The notes under the pieces: model-generated | Database searches by the model: none | What the model was told of the DNA's origin: nothing | The model's input: the letters and a program-made list of their open reading frames with translations, nothing else | Assembly: GCF_002553505.1 (NCBI RefSeq) | Contig: NZ_PDCP01000021.1 | Span: forward strand, 31,613 to 95,612 | Direction: 5' to 3' | Source: Mycolicibacterium agri | GTDB taxonomy: Bacteria > Actinomycetota > Actinomycetes > Mycobacteriales > Mycobacteriaceae | DNA length: 64,000 nt | Position numbers and translations under genes: made by a program | Shown here: positions 25,709 through 38,412 of the stretch, piece by piece | How the letters are laid out: the number at the start of each line of letters is the position of its first letter | Numbering within the stretch: position 1 is the first letter of the stretch

Positions 25709-28399
25709 GTGCAGACACACGAGATCAGGAAGCGATTCCTCGATCACTTCGTGAAGAGGGGTCACACCGAGGTGCCGAGTGCCTCGGTGATCCTCGACGA
25801 CCCCAACCTGCTGTTCGTCAACGCCGGCATGGTGCAGTTCGTGCCGTACTTCCTCGGCCAGCGAACCCCGCCGTGGAGCCGCGCGACCAGCATCCAGAAG
25901 TGCATCCGGACGCCCGACATCGACGAGGTGGGCCACACCACCCGGCACAACACGTTCTTCCAGATGGCCGGGAACTTCTCGTTCGGCGACTACTTCAAGC
26001 GCGAAGCCATCGAGTATGCATGGACGTTGCTGACCAACCCGGTCGATGAGGGCGGCTACGGCTTCGACCCCGAAAGGCTGTGGGCCACCGTCTATCTCGA
26101 TGACGACGAAGCCGCGCAGTTGTGGCAGGAAGTCACCGGCATGCCGCCGGAGCGCATTCAGCGCCGCGGCATGGCCGACAACTACTGGTCGATGGGCATC
26201 CCCGGCCCGTGCGGCCCGTCGTCGGAGATCTACTACGACCGCGGGCCTGACTACGGCGTCGAGGGCGGGCCCATCGCCAACGAGGACCGCTATATCGAAA
26301 TCTGGAACCTCGTGTTCATGCAGAACGTGCGCGGCGAAGGCACCTCCAAGGAGGACTTCGAGATCCTCGGGCCGCTGCCGCGCAAGAACATCGACACCGG
26401 CATGGGCGTGGAGCGGGTCGCCTGCCTGCTGCAGGGCGTCGACAACGTCTACGAGACGGACCTGCTGCGCCCGGTCATCGACACGGTCGCCGCGGTCGCA
26501 CCCCGCGGATACGGGCAGGGCAACCACGACGACGACGTCCGCTACCGCATCATCGCCGACCACAGCCGCACCGCCGCGATCCTCATCGGCGATGGCGTCA
26601 GTCCCGGCAACGACGGCCGCGGCTACGTGCTGCGCCGCCTGCTGCGCCGGGTGATCAGGTCGGCGAAGCTGCTGGGCATCAACGACCCGATCGTCGGGGA
26701 GCTGATGGCCACCGTGCGCGACGCGATGGGCCCGTCGTATCCCGAGCTGGTCAGCGACTTCGAGCGCATCCAGCGCATCGCGGTGGCCGAGGAGACGGCG
26801 TTCAACCGCACCCTGGCCTCGGGGTCGCGGCTGTTCGAGGAGGCCGCGCGCGCGACGAAGCAGAAGGGCGCCACCGTGCTGTCCGGCAGCGACGCGTTCA
26901 CCCTCCACGACACCTACGGCTTCCCGCTCGAGCTGACCCTCGAGATGGCCGCCGAAGCGGGCCTGTCCGTCGACGAAGAGGGCTTCCGGAGCCTGATGGC
27001 CGAGCAGCGCGAGCGCGCCAAGGCCGACGCCGCCGCCCGAAAGCAGGCCCACGCCGACCTGTCGGCCTACCGCGAACTGGTCGACAAGCACCCGACCGAG
27101 TTCACCGGTTTCGACGAATTGACCTCCGAGGCAACGATTCTCGGGATTTTCGTCGACGGCAAGCGGGTGCCGGTGGTGTCGCGCAACGGACAGCAGGCCG
27201 AGCGCATCGAGCTGATCTTGGATCGCACGCCGTTCTACGCGGAGTCCGGCGGTCAGATCGCCGACGAGGGCACGATCACCGGCACGGGCGCGTCCAGCAC
27301 CGCCAAGGCCGTGGTCAGCGACGTGCAGAAGATCGCAAGAACCCTGTGGGCGCACCGCATCACCGTGGAGTCCGGCGAGTTCGTCGAGGGCGACACGGTT
27401 ATCGCCGCCGTCGACCCGAGGTGGCGTCACGGCGCCACCCAGGGCCACTCCGGCACCCACATGGTGCATGCCGCACTGCGACAAGTGTTGGGGCCCAACG
27501 CCGTCCAGGCCGGTTCGCTGAACCGTCCCGGTTATCTGCGGTTCGACTTCAACTGGCAGGGTCCGCTCACCGAGGAGCAGAGGAACCAGATCGAGGAAGT
27601 CACCAACGAGGCCGTCGAAGCGGATTACGAGGTGCACAGCTTCACCACCGAACTGGAGAAGGCCAAGGCGATGGGGGCCATGGCCCTGTTCGGCGAGGTC
27701 TACCCCGAGGAGGTCCGCGTGGTGGAGATCGGCGGACCGTTCTCGCTGGAACTGTGCGGCGGCACGCATGTGGCCCACTCGGCGCAGATCGGCCCCGTCA
27801 CGCTGCTCGGCGAGTCGTCCGTGGGCTCCGGCGTGCGCCGGGTCGAGGCCTACGTCGGGCTGGACTCGTTCCGCCACCTCGCCAAGGAGCGGGCGCTGAT
27901 GGCCGCGCTGGCGTCGACGCTGAAGGTTCCCTCCCAGGAGGTGCCGAACCGCGTCGCGCAGCTGGTCGAGCGGTTGAAGGCCGCGGAGAAGGAACTCGAC
28001 CGAATGCGGCTGGCCAACGCGCGCGCCGCGGCCGCCAATGCCGCGGCCGGCGCTGAGACAATCGGTAAGGTCCGTGTCGTGGCGCAGCGGATGGCTGGTG
28101 GCACTTCGGCCGCGGACTTGCGAAGCCTCGTCGGCGACATTCGCGGCAAGCTCGGCTCGGACCCCGCCGTCATCGCGCTCATCGCGGAGGGGGACAACGA
28201 CACGGTCCCGTTCGTGGTGGCCGTCAACCCGGCCGCGCAGGACCTCGGCTTCAAGGCCAACGAACTGGTCAAGGTGCTCGGCGCGCCGGTGAACGGCCGC
28301 GGCGGCGGCAAGGCAGAGTTGGCCCAGGGATCCGGCAAGGGGGCCGCCGGAATCGACGCGGCGTTAGCTGCATTACGTGCGGAGATAGGCCGGAGCTAA
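25709..28399 (+). CDS. alaS: Alanine-tRNA ligase
   Basis: An 896-residue class II aminoacyl-tRNA synthetase of full length. The aminoacylation domain has [20 protein letters not shown] (motif 2 area), the editing domain has the zinc motif HSGTHMVH near residue 580 and CGGTHVAHS near residue 683, and the C-terminal C-Ala domain ends with a glycine-rich [14 protein letters not shown] motif. It charges tRNA-Ala. GTG 25709 follows AAGGAAAG. It leads the unit alaS-ruvX-mltG-aroE. Confidence 0.97.
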   Translation: MQTHEIRKRFLDHFVKRGHTEVPSASVILDDPNLLFVNAGMVQFVPYFLGQRTPPWSRATSIQKCIRTPDIDEVGHTTRHNTFFQMAGNFSFGDYFKREAIEYAWTLLTNPVDEGGYGFDPERLWATVYLDDDEAAQLWQEVTGMPPERIQRRGMADNYWSMGIPGPCGPSSEIYYDRGPDYGVEGGPIANEDRYIEIWNLVFMQNVRGEGTSKEDFEILGPLPRKNIDTGMGVERVACLLQGVDNVYETDLLRPVIDTVAAVAPRGYGQGNHDDDVRYRIIADHSRTAAILIGDGVSPGNDGRGYVLRRLLRRVIRSAKLLGINDPIVGELMATVRDAMGPSYPELVSDFERIQRIAVAEETAFNRTLASGSRLFEEAARATKQKGATVLSGSDAFTLHDTYGFPLELTLEMAAEAGLSVDEEGFRSLMAEQRERAKADAAARKQAHADLSAYRELVDKHPTEFTGFDELTSEATILGIFVDGKRVPVVSRNGQQAERIELILDRTPFYAESGGQIADEGTITGTGASSTAKAVVSDVQKIARTLWAHRITVESGEFVEGDTVIAAVDPRWRHGATQGHSGTHMVHAALRQVLGPNAVQAGSLNRPGYLRFDFNWQGPLTEEQRNQIEEVTNEAVEADYEVHSFTTELEKAKAMGAMALFGEVYPEEVRVVEIGGPFSLELCGGTHVAHSAQIGPVTLLGESSVGSGVRRVEAYVGLDSFRHLAKERALMAALASTLKVPSQEVPNRVAQLVERLKAAEKELDRMRLANARAAAANAAAGAETIGKVRVVAQRMAGGTSAADLRSLVGDIRGKLGSDPAVIALIAEGDNDTVPFVVAVNPAAQDLGFKANELVKVLGAPVNGRGGGKAELAQGSGKGAAGIDAALAALRAEIGRS

Positions 28400-28403
28400 G
28401 TAC

Positions 28404-28901
28404 GTGCCCAACGCAGAAGACCGTCTGCCGGATCGTCCCGGGGGCGATGACCCAGGGCGGGGACGTCGGCTCGGAGTCGACGTTGGCAAGGTGCGCATCG
28501 GTGTCGCGGTGAGCGATCCTGATTGCATTCTCGCCACGCCGGTGGAGACGGTGCGACGTGACCGCTCGGACCGCCATCTGCGCAGGCTGGCTCAGCTTGT
28601 CGACGAGTTGGAGGCCGTTGAAGTGGTGGTGGGGTTACCCCGCACGCTCGCCGACCGCACCGGGCCGTCCGCCGAGGACGCCATCGACATCGCCGACGCG
28701 CTCGCGCGCCGGGTGGCGCCGGTGCCGGTGCGGCTGGCCGACGAACGCCTGACCACCGTCACCGCCCAGCGCTCGCTGCGCGAAGCCGGGGTGCGGGCGC
28801 GCAGCCAGAAGGGCGTGATCGATCAGGCCGCGGCCGTCGGCATCCTGCAGAGCTGGTTGGACCAGCGGCGGGTCGTCGTGGATGAGGTCGACAATGCGTG
28901 A
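28404..28901 (+). CDS. ruvX: RuvX/YqgF-family RNase H-like protein
   Basis: The 165-residue protein has the RNase H-like opening [36 protein letters not shown] and [14 protein letters not shown], which together carry the acidic catalytic residues. Members process 16S pre-rRNA or act on Holliday junctions. GTG 28404 lies 4 bp after alaS. The end overlaps the mltG start by 8 bp, the usual actinobacterial order. Confidence 0.93.
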   Translation: MPNAEDRLPDRPGGDDPGRGRRLGVDVGKVRIGVAVSDPDCILATPVETVRRDRSDRHLRRLAQLVDELEAVEVVVGLPRTLADRTGPSAEDAIDIADALARRVAPVPVRLADERLTTVTAQRSLREAGVRARSQKGVIDQAAAVGILQSWLDQRRVVVDEVDNA

Positions 28902-30141
28902 CGCCTGGGATCGCGAGCGTCCCGAGCCCGTCGCCGTGGGCCCGCCGAGACGGCGCATGAGCCGCGCCGAACGCATCCGCGAGGCCCGTCGCCGCCGTCG
29001 TCGCCGCATCGTGCGCGGCTCGATGCTGACCATCCTGATCGTCGTCGTGGTCGGGGCGGTGTTCCTCGGCTCGCGGATGTGGCACACCGTGTTCGGGCAG
29101 AGCGGCGGCGACTACTCCGGGGCGGGCAAGGCCGACGTGGTGATCCAGATCCACGACGGCGACTCCACCACCGCGATCGGCGAGACGCTGCGTGACCACC
29201 AGGTGATCGCGACGGTGCGGGCCTTTGTCGCTGCCGCGGAGAACAATTCGGCGATGTCGTCCATTCAGCCCGGGTTCTACAAGATGCGCACCGAGATATC
29301 GGCATCGGATGCGGTAGCCCGGCTCACCGACGCGCAGAACCGGGTGGGCAAGCTCGTCATCCCGGAGGGGCGTCAACTCGACGACATCCAGGACGTCAAG
29401 ACCAACGACGTCACCGACGGGATCTTCACGCTGATCTCGGATGCGACATGCGTCGATCTCGACGGCGACCGGCGCTGCGTGCCGAAAGACGAACTGCGCC
29501 AGGTGGCGAGCACGGCGACACCAGCGGAACTTTCGGTGCCGGAATGGGCGAGCAAGGCCGTCGCCGCCATGGGCGATGACCACCGCCGCCTCGAAGGCCT
29601 CATTGCGCCCGGGTCCTTCGACATCAACCCGTCGGCGTCGGCGCAGGAGATCCTTTCGCAGCTCATCGGTGCCAGCAGCTACCGGTACGCGCAGGCCGGA
29701 CTGTTGGAAACGGCACGGACGTTGGGCATGTCGCCGTACCAGATCCTCACCGTGGCGTCGCTGGTGCAGCGCGAGGCCAAGCCGCAGGACTTCAGCAAGG
29801 TGGCTCGGGTGATCTACAACCGTCTGCACGAGCAGCGCACGCTGGAGTTCGACTCGACGGTGAACTATCCGCTGGACCGGCAAGAGGTCGCCACCACCGA
29901 TGCGGACCGGGCGGAGATGACGCCGTGGAACAGCTATGTGCGGCAAGGCCTTCCGGCCACCCCCATCTGCTCGCCGGGTTCGGACGCGCTGGTCGCGGCC
30001 GAGCACCCCGCCGAGGGGGACTGGCTCTACTTCGTCACCATCGACATGCAGGGCACGACGCTCTTCACCCGGGACTATCCGCAGCACCTGGCGAACATCG
30101 AACTCGCGAAGCGCAACGGTGTCCTCGACAGCGCCCGCTAA
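28894..30141 (+). CDS. mltG: Endolytic murein transglycosylase MltG
   Basis: A 415-residue YceG/MltG protein. A cytoplasmic arginine-rich N-terminus (residues about 26-50) precedes one membrane helix ([16 protein letters not shown]). The outside part has a LysM-like subdomain and the catalytic region [13 protein letters not shown], where Glu is the active residue, plus [15 protein letters not shown]. It cuts nascent peptidoglycan strands. ATG 28894 overlaps ruvX by 8 bp; ATG 28882 in the same frame is an alternative. The end overlaps aroE by 23 bp. Confidence 0.93.
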   Translation: MRDAWDRERPEPVAVGPPRRRMSRAERIREARRRRRRRIVRGSMLTILIVVVVGAVFLGSRMWHTVFGQSGGDYSGAGKADVVIQIHDGDSTTAIGETLRDHQVIATVRAFVAAAENNSAMSSIQPGFYKMRTEISASDAVARLTDAQNRVGKLVIPEGRQLDDIQDVKTNDVTDGIFTLISDATCVDLDGDRRCVPKDELRQVASTATPAELSVPEWASKAVAAMGDDHRRLEGLIAPGSFDINPSASAQEILSQLIGASSYRYAQAGLLETARTLGMSPYQILTVASLVQREAKPQDFSKVARVIYNRLHEQRTLEFDSTVNYPLDRQEVATTDADRAEMTPWNSYVRQGLPATPICSPGSDALVAAEHPAEGDWLYFVTIDMQGTTLFTRDYPQHLANIELAKRNGVLDSAR

Positions 30142-30937
30142 GGCACGCAAGGCCGCGGTGCTGGGTTCGCCGATAACGCACTCGCGTTCGCCGCAACTGC
30201 ATCTGGCGGCCTACCGTGCCCTCGGCCTCGTCGACTGGACGTATGACCGCATCGAATGCACCGCCGAACAACTGCCCGGGCTGGTCGGCGGTTTCGGGCC
30301 GGAGTGGGTCGGTGTGTCGGTGACGATGCCCGGCAAATTTGCGGCGCTGCGCTTCGCCGACGAGCGCACCTCGCGGGCCGAACTGGTGGGCTCGGCGAAC
30401 ACGCTGGTGCGGACCGCGACGGGATGGCGCGCCGACAACACCGACGTCGACGGCGTGGCAGGTGCGCTGGGCGAGGCGTCGGGACACGCGGTCGTCGTGG
30501 GCTCCGGCGGCACGGCACCCGCGGTGGTAGTGGGGTTGGCGTCGCTGGGCGTGCAGCGGATCACCGTCGCCGCGCGCAATCGTGCCAAGGCGGCGCCGGT
30601 TGTCGAACTGGCCGGCCGCGTCGGTGTGGAAAGCCGGTGGCACGACATCGACGACCCCGATCTGGCGTCCGTCGTCGCGGGCGTCTCGGTCGTGGTGAAC
30701 ACCATCCCGGCGGAGGCCGCCGCCCGGTACGCGACCGCGCTTGCGGGCACACCCGTCCTACTCGACGCGATCTATGACCCGTGGCCGACGCCGCTGGCCG
30801 CGGCCGTACAAGCGGCGGGCGGACAGGTCATCAGCGGATTGCAGATGCTGTTGAACCAGGCCTACGCGCAGGTCGAACAATTCACCGGGATGCCTGCGCC
30901 CAAAGAAGCGATGAAGGCCGCGCTGCAGGGCGCTTAG
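30119..30937 (+). CDS. aroE: Shikimate dehydrogenase
   Basis: The 272-residue enzyme reduces 3-dehydroshikimate. Key segments are VLGSPITHSRSPQLH (substrate serines), TMPGKFAAL with the catalytic Lys, NTDVDGVAGAL, the NADP loop GSGGTAPAVV and LLNQAYAQVEQFTG at the end. GTG 30119 gives the usual length and lies inside the mltG 3' end. The nucleotide loop is GSGGTA, fitting AroE. It joins the shikimate genes aroC, aroK, aroB and aroQ, found 1.6 kb downstream. Confidence 0.95.
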   Translation: MSSTAPAKARKAAVLGSPITHSRSPQLHLAAYRALGLVDWTYDRIECTAEQLPGLVGGFGPEWVGVSVTMPGKFAALRFADERTSRAELVGSANTLVRTATGWRADNTDVDGVAGALGEASGHAVVVGSGGTAPAVVVGLASLGVQRITVAARNRAKAAPVVELAGRVGVESRWHDIDDPDLASVVAGVSVVVNTIPAEAAARYATALAGTPVLLDAIYDPWPTPLAAAVQAAGGQVISGLQMLLNQAYAQVEQFTGMPAPKEAMKAALQGA

Positions 30938-30946
30938 CCTTTTCGA

Positions 30947-31390
30947 GTGGGGGTGGGGGCGGCCTGCGTAAGCGCGCTGGCCTGGTGTTCGGCGCTGAGC
31001 TGCTACGACATTCGCCAGCGCCGGCTGCCGAACTGGCTGACGATCCCTGGCGCGGTCGTGATCCTCACGGTGGCGGCGTGTGCCGGACGCGGGACGCCTG
31101 CATGGTGCGGGGCGGTCGCTCTGGTCGGGCTGTACCTCGTCGTGCATCTGGTGGCGCCGGCCGCGATGGGCGCCGGTGATGTGAAGCTGGCCGCCGGCGT
31201 CGGCGGACTGACGGGTGCGTTCGGCTACGACGTGTGGGTGCTGGCCGCCATCGGCGCGCCGCTGCTGAGCGCGATGTGGGCGCTCGTCGCGGTCGCTGTT
31301 GTGCGCCGACCTAATTCTTCGGTGCCGCACGGTGTTTCGATGTGTACGGCTACCCTGGCCGCGTTGGCCCTCGTCGTCTTCTCGCCGTAG
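30947..31390 (+). CDS. Prepilin peptidase-like A24 aspartic membrane protease
   Basis: A 147-residue membrane protein with about five hydrophobic segments. The two aspartates of the A24 family are present: the first in CYDIRQRRLPNWLT near residue 21, the second in the GxGD motif GAGDVKLA near residues 76-79. It lacks the N-terminal methylase domain of long prepilin peptidases, like TadV/CpaA enzymes. The start is GTG 30947, 9 bp after aroE. The window has no pilin or tad genes, so the substrates must lie elsewhere. Confidence 0.85.
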   Translation: MGVGAACVSALAWCSALSCYDIRQRRLPNWLTIPGAVVILTVAACAGRGTPAWCGAVALVGLYLVVHLVAPAAMGAGDVKLAAGVGGLTGAFGYDVWVLAAIGAPLLSAMWALVAVAVVRRPNSSVPHGVSMCTATLAALALVVFSP

Positions 31391-31410
31391 CGCTGACACT
31401 AACACGGCAC

Positions 31411-31428
31411 ATGTAACCAGTGTTACAT
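31411..31428. promoter_or_regulatory. Perfect operator-like palindrome before the ChrB-domain gene
   Basis: ATGTAAC (31411-31417), spacer CAGT, GTTACAT (31422-31428) is a perfect dyad ending 8 bp before the GTG start at 31437 and 1 bp before the ribosome site AGGAG (31430-31434). AACAC and GTGTT half-sites nearby add a second, overlapping symmetry. Its position would let a bound repressor block transcription start. The regulator is not identified; the ChrB-domain protein itself is one candidate. Confidence 0.6.
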
Positions 31429-31436
31429 TAGGAGCT

Positions 31437-32003
31437 GTGACAGACGATACAACCCCACGTTGGTGGGTGCTGGCGACGAGGTTGCCGGCTGGGCCTTCGC
31501 GACACAGAGTTGCCGTCTGGCGCGAGTTACGCAGGACTGGCGCGATCCAGCTCGGTCAAGGTACGTGGGCCGTGCCCGACCTGCCGGTTTTCGACGACGG
31601 CGTGCAGCGTGTGCTGGAGTTGGTCCGCCGCGGCGATGGCGAGGTCGTGACGCTTGCCGCTGCTGGCCGCGACGAGTCCGACAATGCCAGGTTGGAGACC
31701 ATGTTCACCTCCGCCCGACAGGAGGAGTGGAGCGAATTCCTTGCGGAGTGCCACAAATTCGACGCCGAGATCGACAAGGAGATCGGCAAGGGCAAGCTCA
31801 CCGTCGCCGAACTTGAAGAAGAAGAGCAGAGCCTCGATCGGTTGCGTCGGTGGTATCGCGAAATCAAGCTTCGCGACGTGTTCAGCGCACCGGAAGCGCG
31901 CCAGGCCGAACAGCAACTAAAGAGGTGCGCTGAACGGCTCGAGGATTACACCGAGCGGGTCTTCCAAGCCGCTCACGGCACGAACGACGAAGGGCTCGTG
32001 TGA
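31437..32003 (+). CDS. ChrB N-terminal domain protein
   Basis: A 188-residue protein. RWWVLATRLPAGPSRHRVAV, WRELRRTGAIQLGQGTWAVP and the later DKEIGKGKLTVAELEEEEQS match the N-terminal domain of chromate-resistance regulator ChrB. The C-terminal ChrB domain is absent and no chrA transporter is adjacent. The second half is charged and helical, probably a coiled coil. GTG 31437 follows AGGAG. The start of the DUF1232 gene overlaps its stop (TGATG). The role in chromate resistance is doubtful without chrA. Confidence 0.75.
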   Translation: MTDDTTPRWWVLATRLPAGPSRHRVAVWRELRRTGAIQLGQGTWAVPDLPVFDDGVQRVLELVRRGDGEVVTLAAAGRDESDNARLETMFTSARQEEWSEFLAECHKFDAEIDKEIGKGKLTVAELEEEEQSLDRLRRWYREIKLRDVFSAPEARQAEQQLKRCAERLEDYTERVFQAAHGTNDEGLV

Positions 32004-32395
32004 TGCCGGGGTGGTTGCAGTCAGTACTGATCGCGGCGGCGGTGCTCGTTTGCCTTTGGCTGGCGTTGATCGTGCTGGCGCGGTCGCTGCCGCCCGGCCT
32101 CGCCAGGGATCTAGCGGCCTTCTTGCCCGATTGCGTCACGACCGTGCGGCGGCTCCGCAAAGATCCTCGGGTTCCGCGCCGGGTCAAGATCGCAGTCGTC
32201 TGCGCTGGTGTTTGGCTGCTCTCACCGGTCGACCTGATCCCTGAATTCCTGCCCGTCATCGGACCGCTGGACGACATCATCGTGGTCGCCTTGCTGCTCC
32301 GCTATGCCGCCAAGCGGATCCCGCACGACGTGCTCGCCGACGCGTGGCCAGGCAGCCCGGAGATGTTGCGCCGACTCGCCGGATCGAAGACGTGA
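32003..32395 (+). CDS. YkvA/DUF1232 family membrane protein
   Basis: A 130-residue protein with an N-terminal membrane helix (SVLIAAAVLVCLWLALIVLA) and the DUF1232 core, including WLLSPVDLIPEFLPVIGPLDD, followed by a second hydrophobic helix. Function of the family is unknown. It is translationally coupled to the ChrB-domain gene. The two therefore probably act together, although no known system pairs them to my knowledge. Confidence 0.82.
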   Translation: MPGWLQSVLIAAAVLVCLWLALIVLARSLPPGLARDLAAFLPDCVTTVRRLRKDPRVPRRVKIAVVCAGVWLLSPVDLIPEFLPVIGPLDDIIVVALLLRYAAKRIPHDVLADAWPGSPEMLRRLAGSKT

Positions 32396-32518
32396 TGACC
32401 AGGCCCGTCGACGGCAGGGCCCCCGGGCCTGACCTCGCGAGACGGAATCCGCGCCGCGAAAGGCCGAGAAGACACCTGCGTAGATTCCGTCTGGGCCGAG
32501 CGTGGGAAGATGGGACGC
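32396..32518. repeat. Intergenic inverted repeat before aroC
   Basis: AGACGGAATC at 32440-32449 and GATTCCGTCT at 32483-32492 form a perfect 10-bp inverted repeat with a 33-bp spacer. The complement of 32478-32492 (AGACGGAATCTACGC) also occurs on the plus strand at 15513 onward, after rarA, so this is a small dispersed motif. A partial GC hairpin (CAGGGCCC/GGGCCTG) lies near 32414-32431 just after the DUF1232 gene. The ribosome site GGGAAG at 32504-32509 serves aroC. Confidence 0.5.
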
Positions 32519-33750
32519 GTGTTGCGATGGACGACTGCTGGTGAATCCCACGGCCGCGCGCTGGTGGCCGTGCTGGAGGGCATGGTCGCCGGAGTCGGCG
32601 TCACCTCGGATGAGATCGCCAGGCAGCTCGCCCGTCGCAGGCTGGGATACGGCCGCGGCGCCCGGATGAAGTTCGAGCAGGACCAGGTCACGATGCTGGC
32701 CGGGGTTCGACACGGGGTGACGCTGGGCGGCCCGGTGGCCATCGAGATCGGCAACACCGAATGGCCGAAGTGGGAAACCGTCATGGCCCCCGACCCGGTC
32801 GACCCCGCCGAATTGGAGAACAGCGCCCGCAACGCGCCGCTCACCCGGCCGCGGCCCGGCCACGCCGATTACGCCGGGATGCTCAAGTATGGCTTCGACG
32901 ACGCCCGCCCGGTGCTGGAGCGGGCCAGCGCGCGGGAGACCGCGGCCCGTGTCGCGGCGGGCACCGTCGCGCGGGCGTTCCTGCGGCAGGCGCTGGGCGT
33001 CGAGGTGCTGTCGCACGTCATCTCCATCGGCGCGTCCGACCCCTATGTCGGCCCGCCGCCGGAACCCGCCGACCTGGCCGCCATCGACGCCAGCCCGGTG
33101 CGCGCCTACGACAAGGACGCCGAGGCCAGGATGATCGCCGAGATCGAGGCAGCCAAGGCCGACGGCGACACACTCGGCGGCGTCGTGGAAGTCGTCGCCA
33201 GCGGCCTGCCGATCGGGCTGGGCTCCTTCACCAGCGGCGAGAACCGACTCGACAGCCAACTGGCAGGCGCGGTGATGGGAATTCAGGCGATCAAGGGCGT
33301 CGAGATCGGCGACGGCTTCGAGACCGCCCGCCGTCGCGGCAGCGTCGCCCACGACGAGATGTATCCAGGCCCCGGCGGGGTGATGCGCTCGACGAACCGC
33401 GCGGGCGGACTGGAAGGCGGCATGACCAACGGCCAGCCGTTGCGGGTGCGTGCGGCGATGAAGCCGATCTCGACGGTGCCGCGGGCGCTGGCCACCGTCG
33501 ACATGGCCACCGGCGACGAGGCCGTCGCCATTCATCAGCGCTCCGACGTGTGCGCGGTCCCGGCGGCCGGGGTCGTGGTCGAAACGATGGTGGCGCTTGT
33601 GTTGGCGCGCGCGGCGTTGGAGAAGTTCGGCGGCGACTTTTTGAACGAGACGCGCGCCAACATCGACAACTACCTGCGTTCGGTGCACATGCGGGGAGCA
33701 CAGCAGAGCGAGCAGCGCGAGCCTGCCCAACGCGCGCAGGCGTCGGGCTG

Positions 33751-33751
<1 letters not shown>
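32519..33751 (+). CDS. aroC: Chorismate synthase
   Basis: A 410-residue enzyme that makes chorismate from EPSP using reduced FMN. Conserved blocks are [17 protein letters not shown] at the N-terminus, [15 protein letters not shown], the [11 protein letters not shown] motif near residue 105-115 and [16 protein letters not shown] 32519 is preferred over ATG 32510 because GGGAAG at 32504-32509 is 9 bp away from it but directly abuts the ATG. It is the first gene of aroC-aroK-aroB-aroQ, each overlapping the next. Confidence 0.96.
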
Positions 33752-35952
<2,201 letters not shown>

Positions 35953-35957
35953 CGTCG

Positions 35958-38273
35958 TCACTTCCCGAAGCCGGCCTTGCGAAGCGCCTCGGCCATCGCT
36001 CCCGTCGGTTGTTTCGCGGCCTGCCGACCAGAGTCCTTGCCGCGGCGCGGGTTTCGCTGGTTTTTGGCGCCGGCGCGATCCGGCCGCGGGCCGCGCTGGC
36101 TCTGCGGAGTGTCGTTCAGCCGCAGGCTCAGCCCGATCCGCTGGCGCTCGACATCGACATCGATGACCTTCACCCGCACGACCTGACCGGACTGGACGAT
36201 CTCGTGCGGGTCGGACACGAAGCGATCCGCCATCGCCGAGACGTGGATGAGGCCGTCCTGATGCACGCCGATGTCGACGAATGCCCCGAATGCCGCGACG
36301 TTGGTCACCACACCCTCGAGCACCATGCCGACCTTCAGGTCGGCCACCGTCTCGACCCCTGTGGCGAACTTGGCGGTGGTGAACGCGGGCCGCGGATCGC
36401 GTCCGGGCTTCTCGAGTTCGGCGAGGATATCGGTCACCGTGGGGATGCCGAACCGGTCGTCGGCGACATCGACGGGCTTGACCGACCGCAGCACTCGCTC
36501 ATTGCCGATCAGTTCCGCGAGCGTGATACCGGCGCGGTCGAGGATGCGGCGGACGACCGGGTAGGCCTCCGGGTGCACACCGGACGCGTCGAGGGGATCG
36601 TCGCCGTCGAGAATCCGCAGGAAGCCGGCGCACTGTTCGAAAGTCTTGGCGCCCAACCGAGGAACGTCGAGCAGTGCCTTGCGGTTGCGGAACCGGCCGG
36701 ACTTGTCCCGGTGCGCGACGATCGCCTCGGCCAACGACTCCGTCATACCGGACACCCGCGCGAGCAGCGGAACCGACGCGGTGTTGAGGTCGACACCCAC
36801 CGCGTTCACCGCATCCTCGACGACGGCGTCCAGGCTGCGCGCCAGCGTCCCCGGCGTCACGTCGTGCTGATACTGGCCGACACCGATCGACTTCGGGTCG
36901 ATCTTCACCAGCTCGGCCAGCGGGTCCTGCAACCGCCGAGCGATCGACACCGCTCCGCGCAGCGTCACGTCGAGATCGGGCAGCTCGCGCGCGGCATAGG
37001 CGGAGGCCGAGTACACCGACGCGCCAGCCTCGCTGACCATCACCTTGGTCGGCGGCTCGGCGGCTGCGGTGCGGATGTCGGCGATGAGTTCGGCTGCCAG
37101 GGCATCGGTTTCGCGGGATGCGGTGCCGTTGCCGACGGCGATCAGCTTGACCTCGTGGCGCGCGACCAACGCGGCCAGCGTGGCCTTGGCCGAATCCCAC
37201 TGGCGCTGAGGCTGATGCGGGTAGATCGTCGCGGTATCGACCACCTTGCCGGTGCCGTCGACGACCGCCACCTTCACACCGGTCCGGTAGCCGGGATCGA
37301 GGCCGAGCGTGGTGCGGTTACCGGCGGGCGCGGCCAGCAGCAGGTCCTTGAGGTTCTTCGCGAACACCGCGACGGCCTCTTCTTCGGCGCGTTTGCGCAG
37401 CCTCATTCTGGCGTCGACCCGGGTTGAGATCAGCAGCTTGGTGCGCCACGCCCACTCGACCGTGCCGACCAGCCACGGGGTCGCCGCGGCGTCCGCGGTC
37501 ATGTCGACGCCAAGGGTCTGCGCGATCATGGCGTAATAGCCCGCGTCGTCGCCGCCGTCGAACGTCAGCGCCAGCACTTCCTCTTTCTCGCCGCGCATGG
37601 CGGCAAGCACGCGGTGTGAAGGCATGGTCTCGAGCGGCTCGCGGAAGTTGAAGTAGTCCCGAAACTTCTGCGCTGCCGGGCTTTTCGCGACCTCCTCCGA
37701 CCACGGCTCGGTGCGCAGCGACCCGTTCTTCCAGAACTTCTCGCGGATGGCCCCGACCAGTTCGGCGTCCTCGGCCGCGCGTTCGGCGAGGATGTGCCGT
37801 GCGCCCTCGAGCGCTGCTGCGGCGTCGGCCACGCCGTCGCCGACGAATTCCCCGGCGGCTTCTTCGGGGACCTGGGTCGGATCGGCCAGCAGCCGGTCGG
37901 CCAGCGGCTCCAGCCCGGCTTCCCGGGCGATCTGCGCCTTCGTTCGCCGCTTCGGCTTGTAGGGCAGGTAGATGTCCTCGATGCGCGACTTGGTGTCGGC
38001 GGCCAGCAGCGCGGCCTTCAACTCATCGGTGAGCTTGCCCTGCTCCTCGATGGACGCCATAACCGCAGCGCGGCGAGCGTCCAGTTCACGCAGATACTGC
38101 AGACGCTCCTCGAGGAGGCGCAGCTGACCATCATCGAGGCTACCGGTCGCCTCCTTGCGGTAGCGGGCGATGAACGGCACGGTCGCGCCCTCGTCGAGCA
38201 GCCGGACGGCCGCGGCGACCTGCGTCTCGGCGACGGCCAATTCCTCGGCAAGACGGGCATTTACAGATTTCAT
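35958..38273 (-). CDS. Tex-family RNA-binding transcription accessory protein
   Basis: A 771-residue Tex/YhgF protein. It has an N-terminal helical Tex domain with ATVPFIARYRKEATGSLDD, a YqgF-like RNase H fold (LGLDPGYRTGVKVAVVD), helix-hairpin-helix segments (YQHDVTPG through GMTESLAEAIVAHRDKSG) and a C-terminal S1 domain (GMVLEGVVTNVAAFGAFVDI). A basic glycine-poor tail follows. It likely acts in nucleic-acid binding and transcription. ATG 38273 is chosen; a longer start at 38297 adds eight unconserved residues. Confidence 0.95.
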   Translation of the reverse strand: MKSVNARLAEELAVAETQVAAAVRLLDEGATVPFIARYRKEATGSLDDGQLRLLEERLQYLRELDARRAAVMASIEEQGKLTDELKAALLAADTKSRIEDIYLPYKPKRRTKAQIAREAGLEPLADRLLADPTQVPEEAAGEFVGDGVADAAAALEGARHILAERAAEDAELVGAIREKFWKNGSLRTEPWSEEVAKSPAAQKFRDYFNFREPLETMPSHRVLAAMRGEKEEVLALTFDGGDDAGYYAMIAQTLGVDMTADAAATPWLVGTVEWAWRTKLLISTRVDARMRLRKRAEEEAVAVFAKNLKDLLLAAPAGNRTTLGLDPGYRTGVKVAVVDGTGKVVDTATIYPHQPQRQWDSAKATLAALVARHEVKLIAVGNGTASRETDALAAELIADIRTAAAEPPTKVMVSEAGASVYSASAYAARELPDLDVTLRGAVSIARRLQDPLAELVKIDPKSIGVGQYQHDVTPGTLARSLDAVVEDAVNAVGVDLNTASVPLLARVSGMTESLAEAIVAHRDKSGRFRNRKALLDVPRLGAKTFEQCAGFLRILDGDDPLDASGVHPEAYPVVRRILDRAGITLAELIGNERVLRSVKPVDVADDRFGIPTVTDILAELEKPGRDPRPAFTTAKFATGVETVADLKVGMVLEGVVTNVAAFGAFVDIGVHQDGLIHVSAMADRFVSDPHEIVQSGQVVRVKVIDVDVERQRIGLSLRLNDTPQSQRGPRPDRAGAKNQRNPRRGKDSGRQAAKQPTGAMAEALRKAGFGK

Positions 38274-38412
38274 TGTCACGGTCGAACTCTGTGGCACGCG
38301 GCGACTCTACAGGCAACCCGGGTAATACCGTCAGCGACGCGGCGGTGTGGCGTTTCGCACGCCCCGATTGCTTTCGGGCTGTCGCGCAACGCGTTTCGCC
38401 GTGGCAGACAGC

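Noticed and set aside
25643..27877. 744-residue open frame on the minus strand
   Set aside because: It is antisense to alaS, which has every synthetase motif; the opposite frame is a codon-bias shadow.
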